A stretch of DNA of 64,000 nt, taken from contig JALBUN010000050.1 of NCBI GenBank assembly GCA_025174535.1, positions 124,001 through 188,000 on the forward strand. Direction: 5' to 3'. Positions 12,794 through 22,664 of this stretch are shown in pieces (the stretch's first letter is position 1; each line of letters opens with the position of its first letter). This stretch comes from Cantharellus purpuraceus (lineage: Eukaryota > Basidiomycota > Agaricomycetes > Cantharellales > Hydnaceae). Position numbers and translations under genes: made by a program. The notes beneath the pieces are model-generated. The model saw only the letters and a program-made list of their open reading frames with translations, made no database searches and was not told the DNA's origin.

Positions 12794-13012
12794 CTAGTTT
12801 TGTAGGAATGGGGCACCAAGTATTACATCATAATACTCAATGTTGGTGACATCAAAGTATTCTTCAATGTCTCGATTACCAAACTTTATGGTAGTGTGAG
12901 TACCATAATTTATGGTACTCCTGCTCCCGACACATGCTAATTGCAGTGTGATGGGTTGCTCTAGCATGAAGGTTTTCATACCTGTCATGCATGTGAATTC
13001 AGGGGATATCAT
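12794..13012 (-). pseudogene. Retropepsin-like protease segment of the Gypsy relic
   Basis: This frame includes 'MLEQPITLQLACVGSRSTINYG', 'TTIKFGNRDIEEYFDVTNI' and 'YYDVILGAPFLQN', which match the C-terminal part of a retroviral-type aspartic protease (the YDVILGxPFL signature). The catalytic D-S/T-G is in the degenerate DNA upstream, at about 13020-13060, where 'LLDSGSKG'-like sequence can be read. It sits between the gag and RT relics in the normal gag-PR-RT order. Confidence 0.7.
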
Positions 13013-13560
13013 GATCCCCTTGCTCCCACTGTCTAATAGACAGTGAGCAAGTGTTCCACCAATCTCCCAATACCTGGAGATTGTTTTATTATTTATGTGT
13101 GGCCTATCAGGTCACACTGTTGACTTCTGTTGGCTCCTATGGTTATACATAGGTTTGGCTGATCTGTTGATGCTGACAGCAGCTATATGCAGCTGTCATG
13201 ATTCCCTGCTTGTTGGGAATCTTGTTGCACTACAGAAACACACTGCATGGGTATGTTTCAGTGGAATTCAATCATTGGGTCAAATTCATATCACATTAGA
13301 GCGATACATTGGCATAGCCTCCTCTTCAGGGGCATCATCTTGGTCATCCCATTGTATGAGGTGACCTCCTCATCCCATTTGTCAGCTACTTCTATAGCTG
13401 GTATTTTTTCCTCTAGATGGTCCTTGGGATTATCCATCACTTCTTCATGTTCTCCCTCTATTGGGGAGAACCCATCTACATTGTCCTCCACTATGTGTGA
13501 GGACATGTCCTTTCAGACCGTGGCCAACCTTATGTTGCCCTTTAGTTTGGGGCAACTGGG

Positions 13561-14110
13561 TCACATGTATCCTGTCTGGCTGCATTTGTAGCACACAATG
13601 TTACTGGTAACATTGTTTGATTGATCACCACTCACATGTGCTGGTGGCTTTGATTGATAATTACCCTTAAAGGAGTAATTGTTGGAATTGAACCTGGAGC
13701 CTCCACTATGGGGTTCTGGCCTTGACACACTTGCTTGTTGTGAGTGTCTATTGGGAGCCATATACACATGTCCATGGGGTGTGGGTCAACTCCCTGCATT
13801 CATCATACCAGTAGTTTTATTGACTACTGGTCTATGGGTTGAAGAGGACACATTAGTCATGTTCTCCAGGCATCACATACCATGGTGGTATTGTGTTGCT
13901 TCCTCTATCATTTGAGCAGTTTTGTACAACTGCTTGATACTGCTAAACTCAGCATTGAAACCCTTCTTGAGGACTTCTTGTCTCAGAGGTTCATGCATTG
14001 TATGCATCTGGTGGCATTATCATGTGGCCTGCATACTTATCTAGGTCGTTCATTAATTTGTGAACAGTCATTTGACCCTGTTACAGAGTCAAATTTATTT
14101 GACACATGAT
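13561..14110 (-). pseudogene. Gag relic with CCHC zinc knuckle
   Basis: Minus-strand frames give 'LMNDLDKYAGHMIMPPDAYN', 'EPLRQEVLKKGFNAEFSSI' and, after breaks, an Asn/Ser-rich segment ending in 'IVCYKCSQTGYM', the first half of a CCHC zinc knuckle. In-frame stops show decay. The N-terminal part of gag is missing between about 14110 and the LTR, so an internal deletion has joined the LTR tail to mid-gag. Confidence 0.65.
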
Positions 14111-14118
14111 GATGCATC

Positions 14119-15275
14119 AGTGTTTTGGAACCTGCAAAATTATGGTGTTAGGGCAAACTGTTTTGGAACCCACAAAATTATGGTGTTAGGGCAAACTCTA
14201 AATCACCACAATTCCGTGAATGAACAGCTGAGAAGAATATCAAACCCTGCTGCAGCACAACTCCAGAAACAATTTAACATTTGTACTTTGGTTACAATCC
14301 TTTGTATTGGTCAATGCAGACTATACGCAGAAAGGTAATACGTTTCTTAGCAGCAAGAAATGAATAAGACTTCCAGAGTCTAGAGTTCATGGACGCTTAG
14401 GGGTCCAGATATTCCAAAAAGAGGGGAATGCACTTAGAGGCTAAAGGAAGTAGGTGGATGAATCCAACTGTCCAACCAGTGGCACTCAGAAGCGGGTAAC
14501 AGCGATGTGTGAAGTAGTCTAGCAACTGCTTCACACGAGTTCAAGCTTCTAATGCTCTGCAAAGGCAGTACACACTAGTAACTTAAACAAGAGCACTAAT
14601 GGCAGGACTATCGACAGACAATCTCACCCTGTAGATTCGTAGTCACGTGAGGCAGATACTACACTCACGCCCAAAGCAGGACAATCACTACTTTGAGTGC
14701 AATCGAATACAGTTACACAACTGTAAGCGACCCTTGAACTGGACAATCAACAGTTACTGAGATATAGAGGATGACACTGTATGTCACTCTAGTCACACTG
14801 ATGTGCAAATGATGGGGTAGAAATTGGTTTTTTATTCAGAGGCAGAATGGGCTCCTTATATATTGTATTTACAGGGGCTGACTAATGCTTCTGGAATATT
14901 CTACCTATTAATAGATGGAAACTACTGGAAGGTTGTGGAAGGTGGAAGAAAGGGGTAGAATATTCCAAGCCAATCACAGGATCTGATCACAGCACTAACA
15001 CTGATCAGGAGCTGAATAATGGTTCTGGAAAGTTCTATCTAATAATAGAGGGAAACAGCTAGAATGTTATGGAAAGGGGTAGAATATTCCAAGGCAATCA
15101 CCTGATTTGATCACCCATCAGCTGATCTGATCCCTGAACTAGGCACTGATCAGGCAAAAAGAAGGGTGTCCACCCTGTTTTCTGCACTGGTTTGGACAGC
15201 CATGGATAGCCACATGTCATGTGATGATCTGCATGGAAAATAGTGCCCTGAGAGGCTGTGGTTGTTAAGTTACAG
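14119..15275 (-). mobile_element. Long terminal repeat of the Gypsy relic
   Basis: Read on the minus strand it starts near TGTAACTTAACAACC (15275). It contains a TATA-like tatataagg and a gaataaa polyadenylation-like signal around 14840-14870, and ends near 14119-14163. The terminal 38 bases (gttttggaacc...ggcaaact) are present twice in tandem at 14121-14158 and 14160-14197. The inner 3' 760 bases recur almost identically, inverted, at 19575-20397. Its position upstream of gag (minus strand) fits a 5' LTR. The exact 5' border is inferred, not proven by a second LTR of the same element. Confidence 0.65.
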
Positions 15276-15329
15276 AATATTTATTGATCAGAGACATCTG
15301 AGCTTGAATTGAGGCCAAATGCCTGGTCC

Positions 15330-15480
15330 AAAAGGGGAGAGCCGGCTGTGCGAAGGTTTGTGGGCGCCTATGGGTCCACAACTGTAGCACAGCAGAAATA
15401 AATGATTCTGAGCCGAGTTCTGCATGGAATATTCCCGAAAAAATATGGAAAAATAGAGAATATTTGAATAAGTCCTTTCC
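15330..15480. repeat. Dispersed repeat, partner of 19070-19205 (inverted)
   Basis: This segment (gcgaaggtttgtggg ... ctgcatggaatattcccgaaaaaatatgg) is similar to the reverse complement of 19070-19205. The two copies lie inside the inverted LTR sequences, so the island has nested inverted symmetry. Confidence 0.6.
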
Positions 15481-15584
15481 AGGTACAAGCATCAAATATA
15501 TGCTGATATTTAGGAATGGAAAAGCAAAGAATAGCACATTGGTGCTGCATAAATGGAATTTGATAGGGAAAAGGTGGCTCCCAT

Positions 15585-15689
15585 ACACAAACTCCACAAT
15601 TCCATGAGTGCAGCTGAGAAGAATATCAAACCCTGCTGCAGCACAACTCCAGAAACAATTTAGCATTTGTACTTTGGTTACAATCCTTT
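15585..15689 (-). mobile_element. Fragment of LTR 3' region (left part, split by MITE)
   Basis: These bases match 14205-14306 of the LTR (agaagaatatcaaaccctg ... ggttacaatccttt). The match is cut at the TTT at 15687-15689 and resumes at 16254, after the 564-bp insertion. Confidence 0.7.
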
Positions 15690-16253
15690 GACGCTTGTTC
15701 AGAATCATGTCAGTATACAATATTCTGATGTATATGAGATATACATCAGAATTTCAATGATACATAAAGCCAGGGAGTTACAATTTGGATATCTTAAAAG
15801 ATTTCGGATGTGTGAAATTTTCATAAATATAAACATATATTCTATATTCTAATAAACTTTAAAAGATAAGATATTTGGTTGATATGAATATAATCATTTA
15901 CATGGATATAATAGGAATGTCTGTATTAATATAATTGGTATTATATAGGGTATTTAGATATACAAATACCAGGTGGGATTAAAGATAGTTCAAATTATGT
16001 TACACGTATTGTATAAGAAAGAATCAATGATATTTGGATGTTCCCTCAAGAGAGTTGCCACCACTAAATGGGGAAAAAACAATTATTTTTAAGAATTATG
16101 CCAAAATATCAAAATATGTTTTAATCTAGTATATTGTGTAAAATTTGAGAATCATGTTGAAATATGAAAATAAGTTTGAATTGAAGTGTATTGTGTAAAA
16201 TTTGAGGAAAATAGGTTGTATATATGTATTTGTTGTATTTCTGAACAAGCGTC
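15690..16253. mobile_element. Non-autonomous DNA transposon (MITE) inside an LTR fragment
   Basis: A 564-bp, very AT-rich element bounded by perfect 15-bp terminal inverted repeats: GACGCTTGTTCAGAA at 15690-15704 and its complement at 16239-16253. It is flanked by TTT on both sides (15687-15689 and 16254-16256). The uninterrupted LTR copies at about 14300 and 20250 read ...caatcctttgtattgg, so the insertion duplicated TTT. A 3-bp target duplication resembles PIF/Harbinger elements. No coding capacity was seen. A near-identical terminus occurs at 12033-12047. Confidence 0.75.
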
Positions 16254-16280
16254 TTTGTATTGGTCAATGCAGACTATATG
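16254..16280 (-). mobile_element. Right part of the MITE-split LTR fragment
   Basis: tttgtattggtcaatgcag followed by actata matches 14305-14330 of the LTR directly after the target duplication, then homology ends. Confidence 0.65.
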
Positions 16281-16884
16281 TTACGCACTAGGTCCAATTG
16301 GGGGTTGGAGGTTGGGTTGGAGTCGGAGGGGGAATCAGGGTGCATCCTGGGGGTCAGAATGGACTTGGCTTCAGCTTATGTGCTGCACCCTCACTAATAC
16401 TGGTGTCCAAGATTTTTGGAGATGGAGTACGACTTAGAGAGTTAGGATTGGACATAGGAGCTAGGCATGATTCGATATTCAAACTGGGGAATGAAGTCCC
16501 CAGTCGGGCAACTTAAATACATATTTGAAATCTAATAATAATTACTCCAGTGATGGGTCTCTGAGGCTGATGGGGATGGATGTCCAAGTTCCTATGGTGA
16601 TGCTGATGCATCAATCAGAACCGGAGACAGATGGGCGAGATTTGGTGGTGACAATCAGACAGATAAATGGAGACGTGATGGTTTCCAAATGGAGTATAGA
16701 TTTCATATGCATGGGGATCTGAGTGGATTGGATGGGGATCTGGGCATTAATGAATATAGTCATAACAGTATCTCTCCATTTAAGGCAGAGCCCCTGAGGC
16801 CTCATGTCTGTGGATTGAATAGGTGAGACAGTTGGGCACACTCAGAGCTATACTGGGGGTCTGGAGACATATAAAAGGAGGGGC
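16281..16884. other. Unassigned repeat-island sequence with a TATA-like site
   Basis: No coding signal. A strong TATA-like atataaaaggagg at 16869-16881 lies just before the Glu-rich frame that starts at 16885. Confidence 0.4.
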
Positions 16885-18001
16885 ATGGTTGAGGTCTTAT
16901 CCTTAATGATGTCAAACCCTTTGGCAAACATGAGTGTGGCTGAGCTTGAGCAGTTGCTCCTGGCCCAATGGAAGGAAGAAGAAGAGGAGCAGAGATGGAA
17001 GGAGGAGGAGGAGGCAGAATGGAGATGGAAGGAGGAAGAAGCGAAAGCTGAGCGAGCACACAGAGTCAGGGAGCTTGCGGCCACGATGGAGGCCGCAAGG
17101 CTGAAGGAAGTGGAAGAGCAGCCACATGGGCTAGAAGCTGCCATGGAGGTAGAGGAGGAGGTGACCAGGGCAGGGGTGATTAGTCACCCAGGGAGCCTGA
17201 GTGTGCCAATATGGGCAGGAACCCCCAAGGTCACCGTTATCTCAATCACACGACTCGACCTGTCCAACAACTGTCCCTATGGTGGACTCGCCATTATGTC
17301 TGCAGTCATGGCCGTTATTTGCAGTGGGTGCAGCTGAAGAAGATGATGTGGCGGAGGCGGAGAGGGTGGAAGTGGAGGTGGATCCCGATGCCAACATGGA
17401 GCTCAATGCAAATGCAGAGCCTGAGGCAGGTGTGGATGTCAGGACAGATATGGAGCCAGATCCAACCTTGAACTGCTATGAGGAGATGGCTTGGGTAGCT
17501 GCAGTTGAAGCTCGCAAAAGGGTGGAGCTCTATGCTGCTACCACCAAGAAAAATCTTGAGGTCATGGTCTTTTCATTGAAGGTGCACCTGAGTGCTGATA
17601 CAGAGAAGCGGGAGGTGGATTGGAGGGTCATATGGTGCAAGGTGGAGAATCACATATTGGCAACTCATAAGAAGGAGCTGCACATTGCTAGGTCAGCGAT
17701 CCAGCTCCGCAAGCGCGAGATGGATAAGGTGGTGGTGGAACAGCAGGACAAGGAGGAGGAGAGGGAGCACTTGGAGGCCACATCAAGAAGGAGCAGACCA
17801 CCCAAGGCTCTGGCTCTGACAGAGCCATTCGGTGGGCCTGGCATAATTTGTGACCTGTGTCATGACATGGCATGGAGTGTGTATGGCCCACTGGTCCAAC
17901 TCACTGCCTTCAGTCCTGCGATTGTTGTTGGGGTTGGAAAGGAGGGTGTAGGATTGATGGAAAGTTTGATCCCTGAAGTTGGAGCATCAAGCCCCAACTA
18001 G
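16885..18001 (+). pseudogene. Glu-rich coiled-coil reading frame, frameshifted, probably repeat-derived
   Basis: ATG 16885 opens a 150-codon frame with 'MSVAELEQLLLAQWKEEEEE' and tandem KEEEE/RWKEEE blocks (a predicted charged helix). It ends at 17337. An overlapping frame (from about 17320) carries on to 18001 with 'EEMAWVAAVEARKRVELYA' and 'KKELHIARSAIQLRKREMDK', again helical and charged. A frameshift around 17300 most simply joins the two. I recognise no domain. Its place in the island suggests an uncharacterised mobile or repetitive gene, but a decayed host gene is possible. Confidence 0.35.
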
Positions 18002-18225
18002 TGGTACAAGGAGGGGTGGAGAAAGGACCAGAAGGTTGTCTGACCAAAAAGCAGTGGACAGAGATGGGTGCTGTGGCAGCTGGGGGTAGTGGTGTTGGAT
18101 TGGAAGGAGCAACAACCGGCACAGGTATGGGGCATGTCTCTGTGCCCATGTGAGGGCTACACTGAATGACAAGGCCACAACAACAAGATACTCAATAGAT
18201 GAGAGCTGATAAGAGGTAATGCCAG

Positions 18226-18306
18226 CTGGTACAGTGGATATCCTCAGTCTATACACTTGTCACTGATAAATACATGGGACTCACCTGGTACAGTGGATAT
18301 CCTCAG
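18226..18306. repeat. Short direct repeat, 59 bp apart
   Basis: A 22-bp sequence beginning ctggtacagtggatatcc occurs at 18226-18247 and again at 18285-18306, identical. Confidence 0.8.
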
Positions 18307-19443
18307 AGATCAAGCTGAGGAAACTGTGCTGCACCAGGCAAGGTCTTTATACTAGATGTCACAAGGAATAGGGGAACCAAGATAGGGGAACAATAGGGGA
18401 GAGATAGGAGAGTGCACCCTAACCGGCTGTGCTGATAGGGGCGATGAGAAAGGTACTAAAAATAGAAACTGAGTCATATGAACCCTGACAGCCCAACAGT
18501 ACCATGGGCCAGCTTATCTGGCTGGTTAACCTTCAGTTGGAGCAGAATTCAAATGCACCGTTGTGCATCTTGAACACTTTTGAGAGGGAGAGCCACCTGA
18601 GTGTCTGGAATGCTGCACATGCTGTGCGTTTCTTCTCACTGAACCAGCTTGCTATGCAGAGATCTAATATATGTATTACCAGCTGAGGCACATGTGGCTC
18701 GTTCTGTGCATCTGCCCGAAATTGGGACGCTATGCCTGTGCATTGTGTTGGATGATGAGCCACACCTGCTCAGTGAAGAGATTGGGGCCATTGAGACAGC
18801 AGATCTGGCAAGATGGCCAGATATACTGATCATCATGGGTACTCGCTAATGGTCCATGGCTTGAAAAAACTGGTAAAGGTATTTGCATGTGTTGTACACA
18901 AGCACACATCAAGCAGTGGGGCAGTGGGGGGAAGGTGGTGTTTGTGAACAAGACACCACCAGCGATGTATGGGAACTGGTTTTCCCTTAAAAGATCTTGT
19001 TTAAAGTCCTGAAACTGTACAATTTCGCTTCATGGCCTTAAAATATCACCATATATGTGCTGCTTTCTCTTGATTCAGGGCCATTCAAATATTCTCTATT
19101 TTTTCATATTTTTTTGGGAATTTTCCATGCAGAAATGAGTCTACAAACTTATTGTTCTGCTGAGCGAAGTTTTGGGACCCACATGGACCCACAAACCTTC
19201 GCAGATGTCAGCAGCCCCAAAGTCAGCCGGAGTCACCCGGACTACTGACTCATTTTCGATCACATGACTCATTTTAATCTCCGACTCAATCTGGTCACCA
19301 CTGCCAGTAAATCCTCAATATCTTCACAACCACTGCACCTCCTGACTCCATTTTCAGTGGAGAGTTCAATAGAAGCTGTGCCTACCCATAGCTATGCTAA
19401 TCAGCCCAGGAAACAAAGTATTGACCGAGTTATTTGAGTAATG
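18307..19443. other. Unassigned repeat-island sequence
   Basis: It holds the inverted partner (19070-19205) of the dispersed repeat at 15330-15480. No gene is supported; small frames show no domain. Confidence 0.4.
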
Positions 19444-19563
19444 GTGACTCATGCAATGACTCCTGCCATGACTCATACCATGACTCCTGTGATTACTCAT
19501 ACTATGACTCCTGCTCTGAGTCACACTATGACTCCATCCATGACTCATGCCATGAGTCAGAGC
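19444..19563. repeat. 12-bp minisatellite of TGACTC motifs, about 10 units
   Basis: Ten imperfect 12-bp units (atgactcctgcc, atgactcatacc, ...) sit head to tail. Most contain TGACTC and several TGACTCA, the AP-1/Gcn4-type core. The plus-strand frame reads as a 4-residue repeat (His-Asp-Ser-Cys/Tyr), but no gene is implied. Confidence 0.85.
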
Positions 19564-19574
19564 AAATCCAAGCA

Positions 19575-20397
19575 GCTCATTGGCTAGGAAACTTCCACCC
19601 CCTTCTCACTTATTCCACTAGCTTCCAGTAGTTTCCATCTATTAATAGGTAGACGTTTCCAGTAGTATTAGTCAGCTCCTGTAAATACAATATATAAGGA
19701 GCCCATTCTGCCTCTGAATAAAAAACCAATTTCTACCCCATCATTTGCACATCAGTGTGACTAGAGTGACATACAGTGTCATCCTCTATATCTCAGTAAC
19801 TGTTGATTGTCCAGTTCAAGGGTCGCTTACAGTTGTGTAACTGTATTCGATTGCACTCAAAGTAGTGATTGTCCTGCTTTGGGCGTGAGTGTAGTATCTG
19901 CCTCACGTGACTACGAATCTACAGGGTGAGATTGTCTGTCGATAGTCCTGCCATTAGTGCTCTTGTTTAAGTTACTAGTGTGTACTGCCTTTGCAGAGCA
20001 TTAGAAGCTTGAACTCGTGTGAAGCAGTTGCTAGACTACTTCACACATCGCTGTTACCCGCTTCTGAGTGCCACTGGTTGGACAGTTGGATTCATCCACC
20101 TACTTCCTTTAGCCTCTAAGTGCATTCCCCTCTTTTTGGAATATCTGGACCCCTAAGCGTCCATGAACTCTAGACTCTGGAAGTCTTATTCATTTCTTGC
20201 TGCTAAGAAACGTATTACCTTTCTGCGTATAGTCTGCATTGACCAATACAAAGGATTGTAACCAAAGTACAAATGTTAAATTGTTTCTGGAGTTGTGCTG
20301 CAGCAGGGTTTGATATTCTTCTCAGCTGTTCATTCACGGAATTGTGGTGATTTAGAGTTTGCCCTAACACCATAATTTTGCAGGTTCCAAAACAGAT
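19575..20397 (+). mobile_element. LTR fragment, inverted copy of 14160-14960
   Basis: The sequence from the TATA-like region (19690) through aattttgcaggttccaaaaca (20397) is the near-identical reverse complement of the first LTR. The pair forms inverted repeats about 4.6 kb apart. No internal element sequence follows; the alanyl-tRNA synthetase relic begins within 10 bases. Confidence 0.8.
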
Positions 20398-20404
20398 AGC
20401 AATG

Positions 20405-20585
20405 AGCTCACTCAAAAACACTATCATTCTTTAACACTCCCTTCTTTTAGTAGCATGCCCATAGAACATTATACCAGCCCCTGGACATCATAAGAAGTCC
20501 GCAAGGCTTCCCTTGATTACTTTGAATCCTAAGACCACACATTCTGGCCATCTTCCTCTACTATTCCATATGAAAGTACCACTCC
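20405..20585 (+). pseudogene. Truncated alanyl-tRNA synthetase first-exon copy
   Basis: The leader and first 43 codons of the intact gene at 22716 are recognisable from ATG 20455, reading 'MPIEHYTSPWTS' then TAA. The frame afterwards stays aligned with the intact gene ('VRKASLDYFES', a second TAA, '[13 protein letters not shown]'). Homology ends near 20585, where the 3' flank of the second membrane-protein gene begins. It is the broken end of a tandem duplication and cannot be functional. Confidence 0.88.
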
Positions 20586-20605
20586 GCCTCCCCGTACTAG
20601 AACCC

Positions 20606-22380
20606 TTACGGCGGGTTATGACCCCAAGTCGGATTGTAAGCTGGAGGCAACGGTGTCGCCACTTCGTCTGGATCGATTGCCACTCCCGCATCTTCTTCCT
20701 GCACTGCAGTTCCCCGGGAGCCCCCACGTCTCCCTCGAGAGGAGGAAGATCGACTCTGTCCCCGTCGTGACGTCGATCCCGACTGGGAAGAGGACGGAAT
20801 CGATCTGGAGGCACTCGTAGTTGATGTCGCAGATGTGCTCGGATCGATAGGGTAGGTCCTCAGCGCGGCACGAAACTTTGATGGTGGATTTGCTACCGGG
20901 AGGACTGGCGGTGGTAGTCGGTCCTGGGATTGTCTTTGCTCGTGTGAACCTCCACCAGACCGGACGTCATTGTATATTATGTATGGGTTCGGTTCGCTGT
21001 TGATGAAGTCCGCTCGAGGCTCATCCCTAGCAAGACCCCTTCGTCTCCGGATAAGTAGTAGCACACCGATTCCGAGAATTACTATGACGGCTAATGCTCC
21101 AACGATCCCTCCTGCAATGGCGGCAACTTGTGACTTGTGGTTTGAACTGGAGTTGCCCGAAATAGCGCTCTGATTACTGGCCCCAGAAGTAGATGTTGAG
21201 GTAGAGTTCAGACCAGCGGCCGGAGAATTAGTTGTCGGGGAAGAGGTCACGTTGGGACTATGCAGAAGTTGTCAACATAAGGACTAATCTGATGGAAAGT
21301 CTATCTTACTTGGATGTGCCGCGAATAATAGCATAATCAAAGAAGAATGGTCGGTTCTCGTTTGAGACACCGTTCGTGAGCGTCACAGTGTGATTACCAT
21401 CTGACAGCCCGTCCACAAGGTACAGTAATGTTTGTGGATGTTGAAAGCTGGGTGTCAAATCGACATCGAGTCCTCTCAAGCTAACCGCAGGTTGGTTGTC
21501 TAGTGTAACCGTGTATGGGGCGTTCGCGTATTGACCATAGAGCTCCTGGAATCCGTTGGAACCTATTATAAGCATACTGTTATGAAGTGAAATACCCAAA
21601 CATACAAGTGAAGCCCCTTCGAATGAGAAACTGACTTGGGCATTAGCGGTCTTGGTGTTATGAAGGGTACCTTGATATGCGGAAGAAACACCCGTGGTAC
21701 TTTCCCAAGGACCCACAAAATTCACAGAAGGTGACGTGTCATCCAATGTAAGCTGTTGTAACGTGTCTCTGCAACGCGCAAATCAACATCGATCTTCCTA
21801 ACTTGGCTTGCACACGCACCCAGGCTGCCCGATTTGTCGTTCTATTGATACAAAATCCAGGTCGAAAAATGGTCCGCTAGCTACAGGAATGTTCGTCAAT
21901 GTAACAGTGTGCTGGGTGTATGCCAGTTGGTCGGCATTCCATAAGGACTTGTTAAACTCATTGTCACCGAAGCCGCTGGCCACAAACAGGGGTTGCAGAT
22001 CGAGATTGACGCTATAATTACCATGGTTTGGACGTGATGCACTGTCGGTAGATTTAATCCAAGTCTCAGAGCATTAGATGACGACGGAAAGCACCCAAAG
22101 AGTGTTACGGCCGTGCCTACGTGCTAGGTAAGAACCAAGAGTAAACAGCACGATTGGACGCATACCAAAAAAAGTAAAAGAGAGCGATGATTGTGCCACT
22201 TGTGTCACTCGAAATGACCCATTGTAACTAGCAAAGAGGGTGTCATTGCTGGGACTCCCTTCAGTCCATACACCCGAATAAGTGATAAGAGGCGAAGCTT
22301 CTTCATAGGAAATCAGATGTTTAATTCCACAGGTATGACCATGAGTGCCTACCTTGGAACGTAAAGTTGAGGAGAGCCAT
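20606..22380 (-). CDS. Single-pass membrane protein with two tandem beta-sandwich-like domains (copy 2)
   Basis: Paralogue of the gene at 8545-10333 with the same four-part structure. The first exon is ATG 22378-22380 encoding MALLNFTFQ. It is followed by the domain-1 exon 'EASPLITYSGVWTEGSPSND', the exon 'NHGNYSVNLDLQPLFVASGF', domain 2 'LTLDDTSPSVNFVGPWES' (joined through QPGDTLQQ), and a linker. The helix 'VAAIAGGIVGALAVIVILGI', LIRRRRG and a Ser/Arg-rich tail follow, with the stop at 20606. All splice joins preserve frame, so the copy looks intact. It lies divergent to alanyl-tRNA synthetase with under 300 bp between start codons. Function unknown. Confidence 0.74.
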
Positions 22381-22664
22381 TGGTCAAAACAGGCGTTTAG
22401 TTCGAACAAAGACGAAGGGAGTGCAGACGTTGCTCCAGCAACGCGCTGCACTAAATGAAGTGGTGGGAGTCTCGGAACAAAGGTGAATTTTGCATATTGA
22501 CTAACATCGCCATCACGCACAGCGCGCCAATTGATGGTTCTTGGTCGGCATGCAAAGATTGGAAGAACCAGCGCTGTGACTGTCATGTCACGTGAAGGCA
22601 CTGGAGTCACAGCCAGAGCCGTGACTCGTGACCCGCGACCGATTTTAAAGCAGCCTGCTGTTGC

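Noticed and set aside
15265..15720. 151-codon minus-strand open frame
   Set aside because: It lies across LTR-derived and dispersed repeat sequence shared with other places in the window; no protein family.
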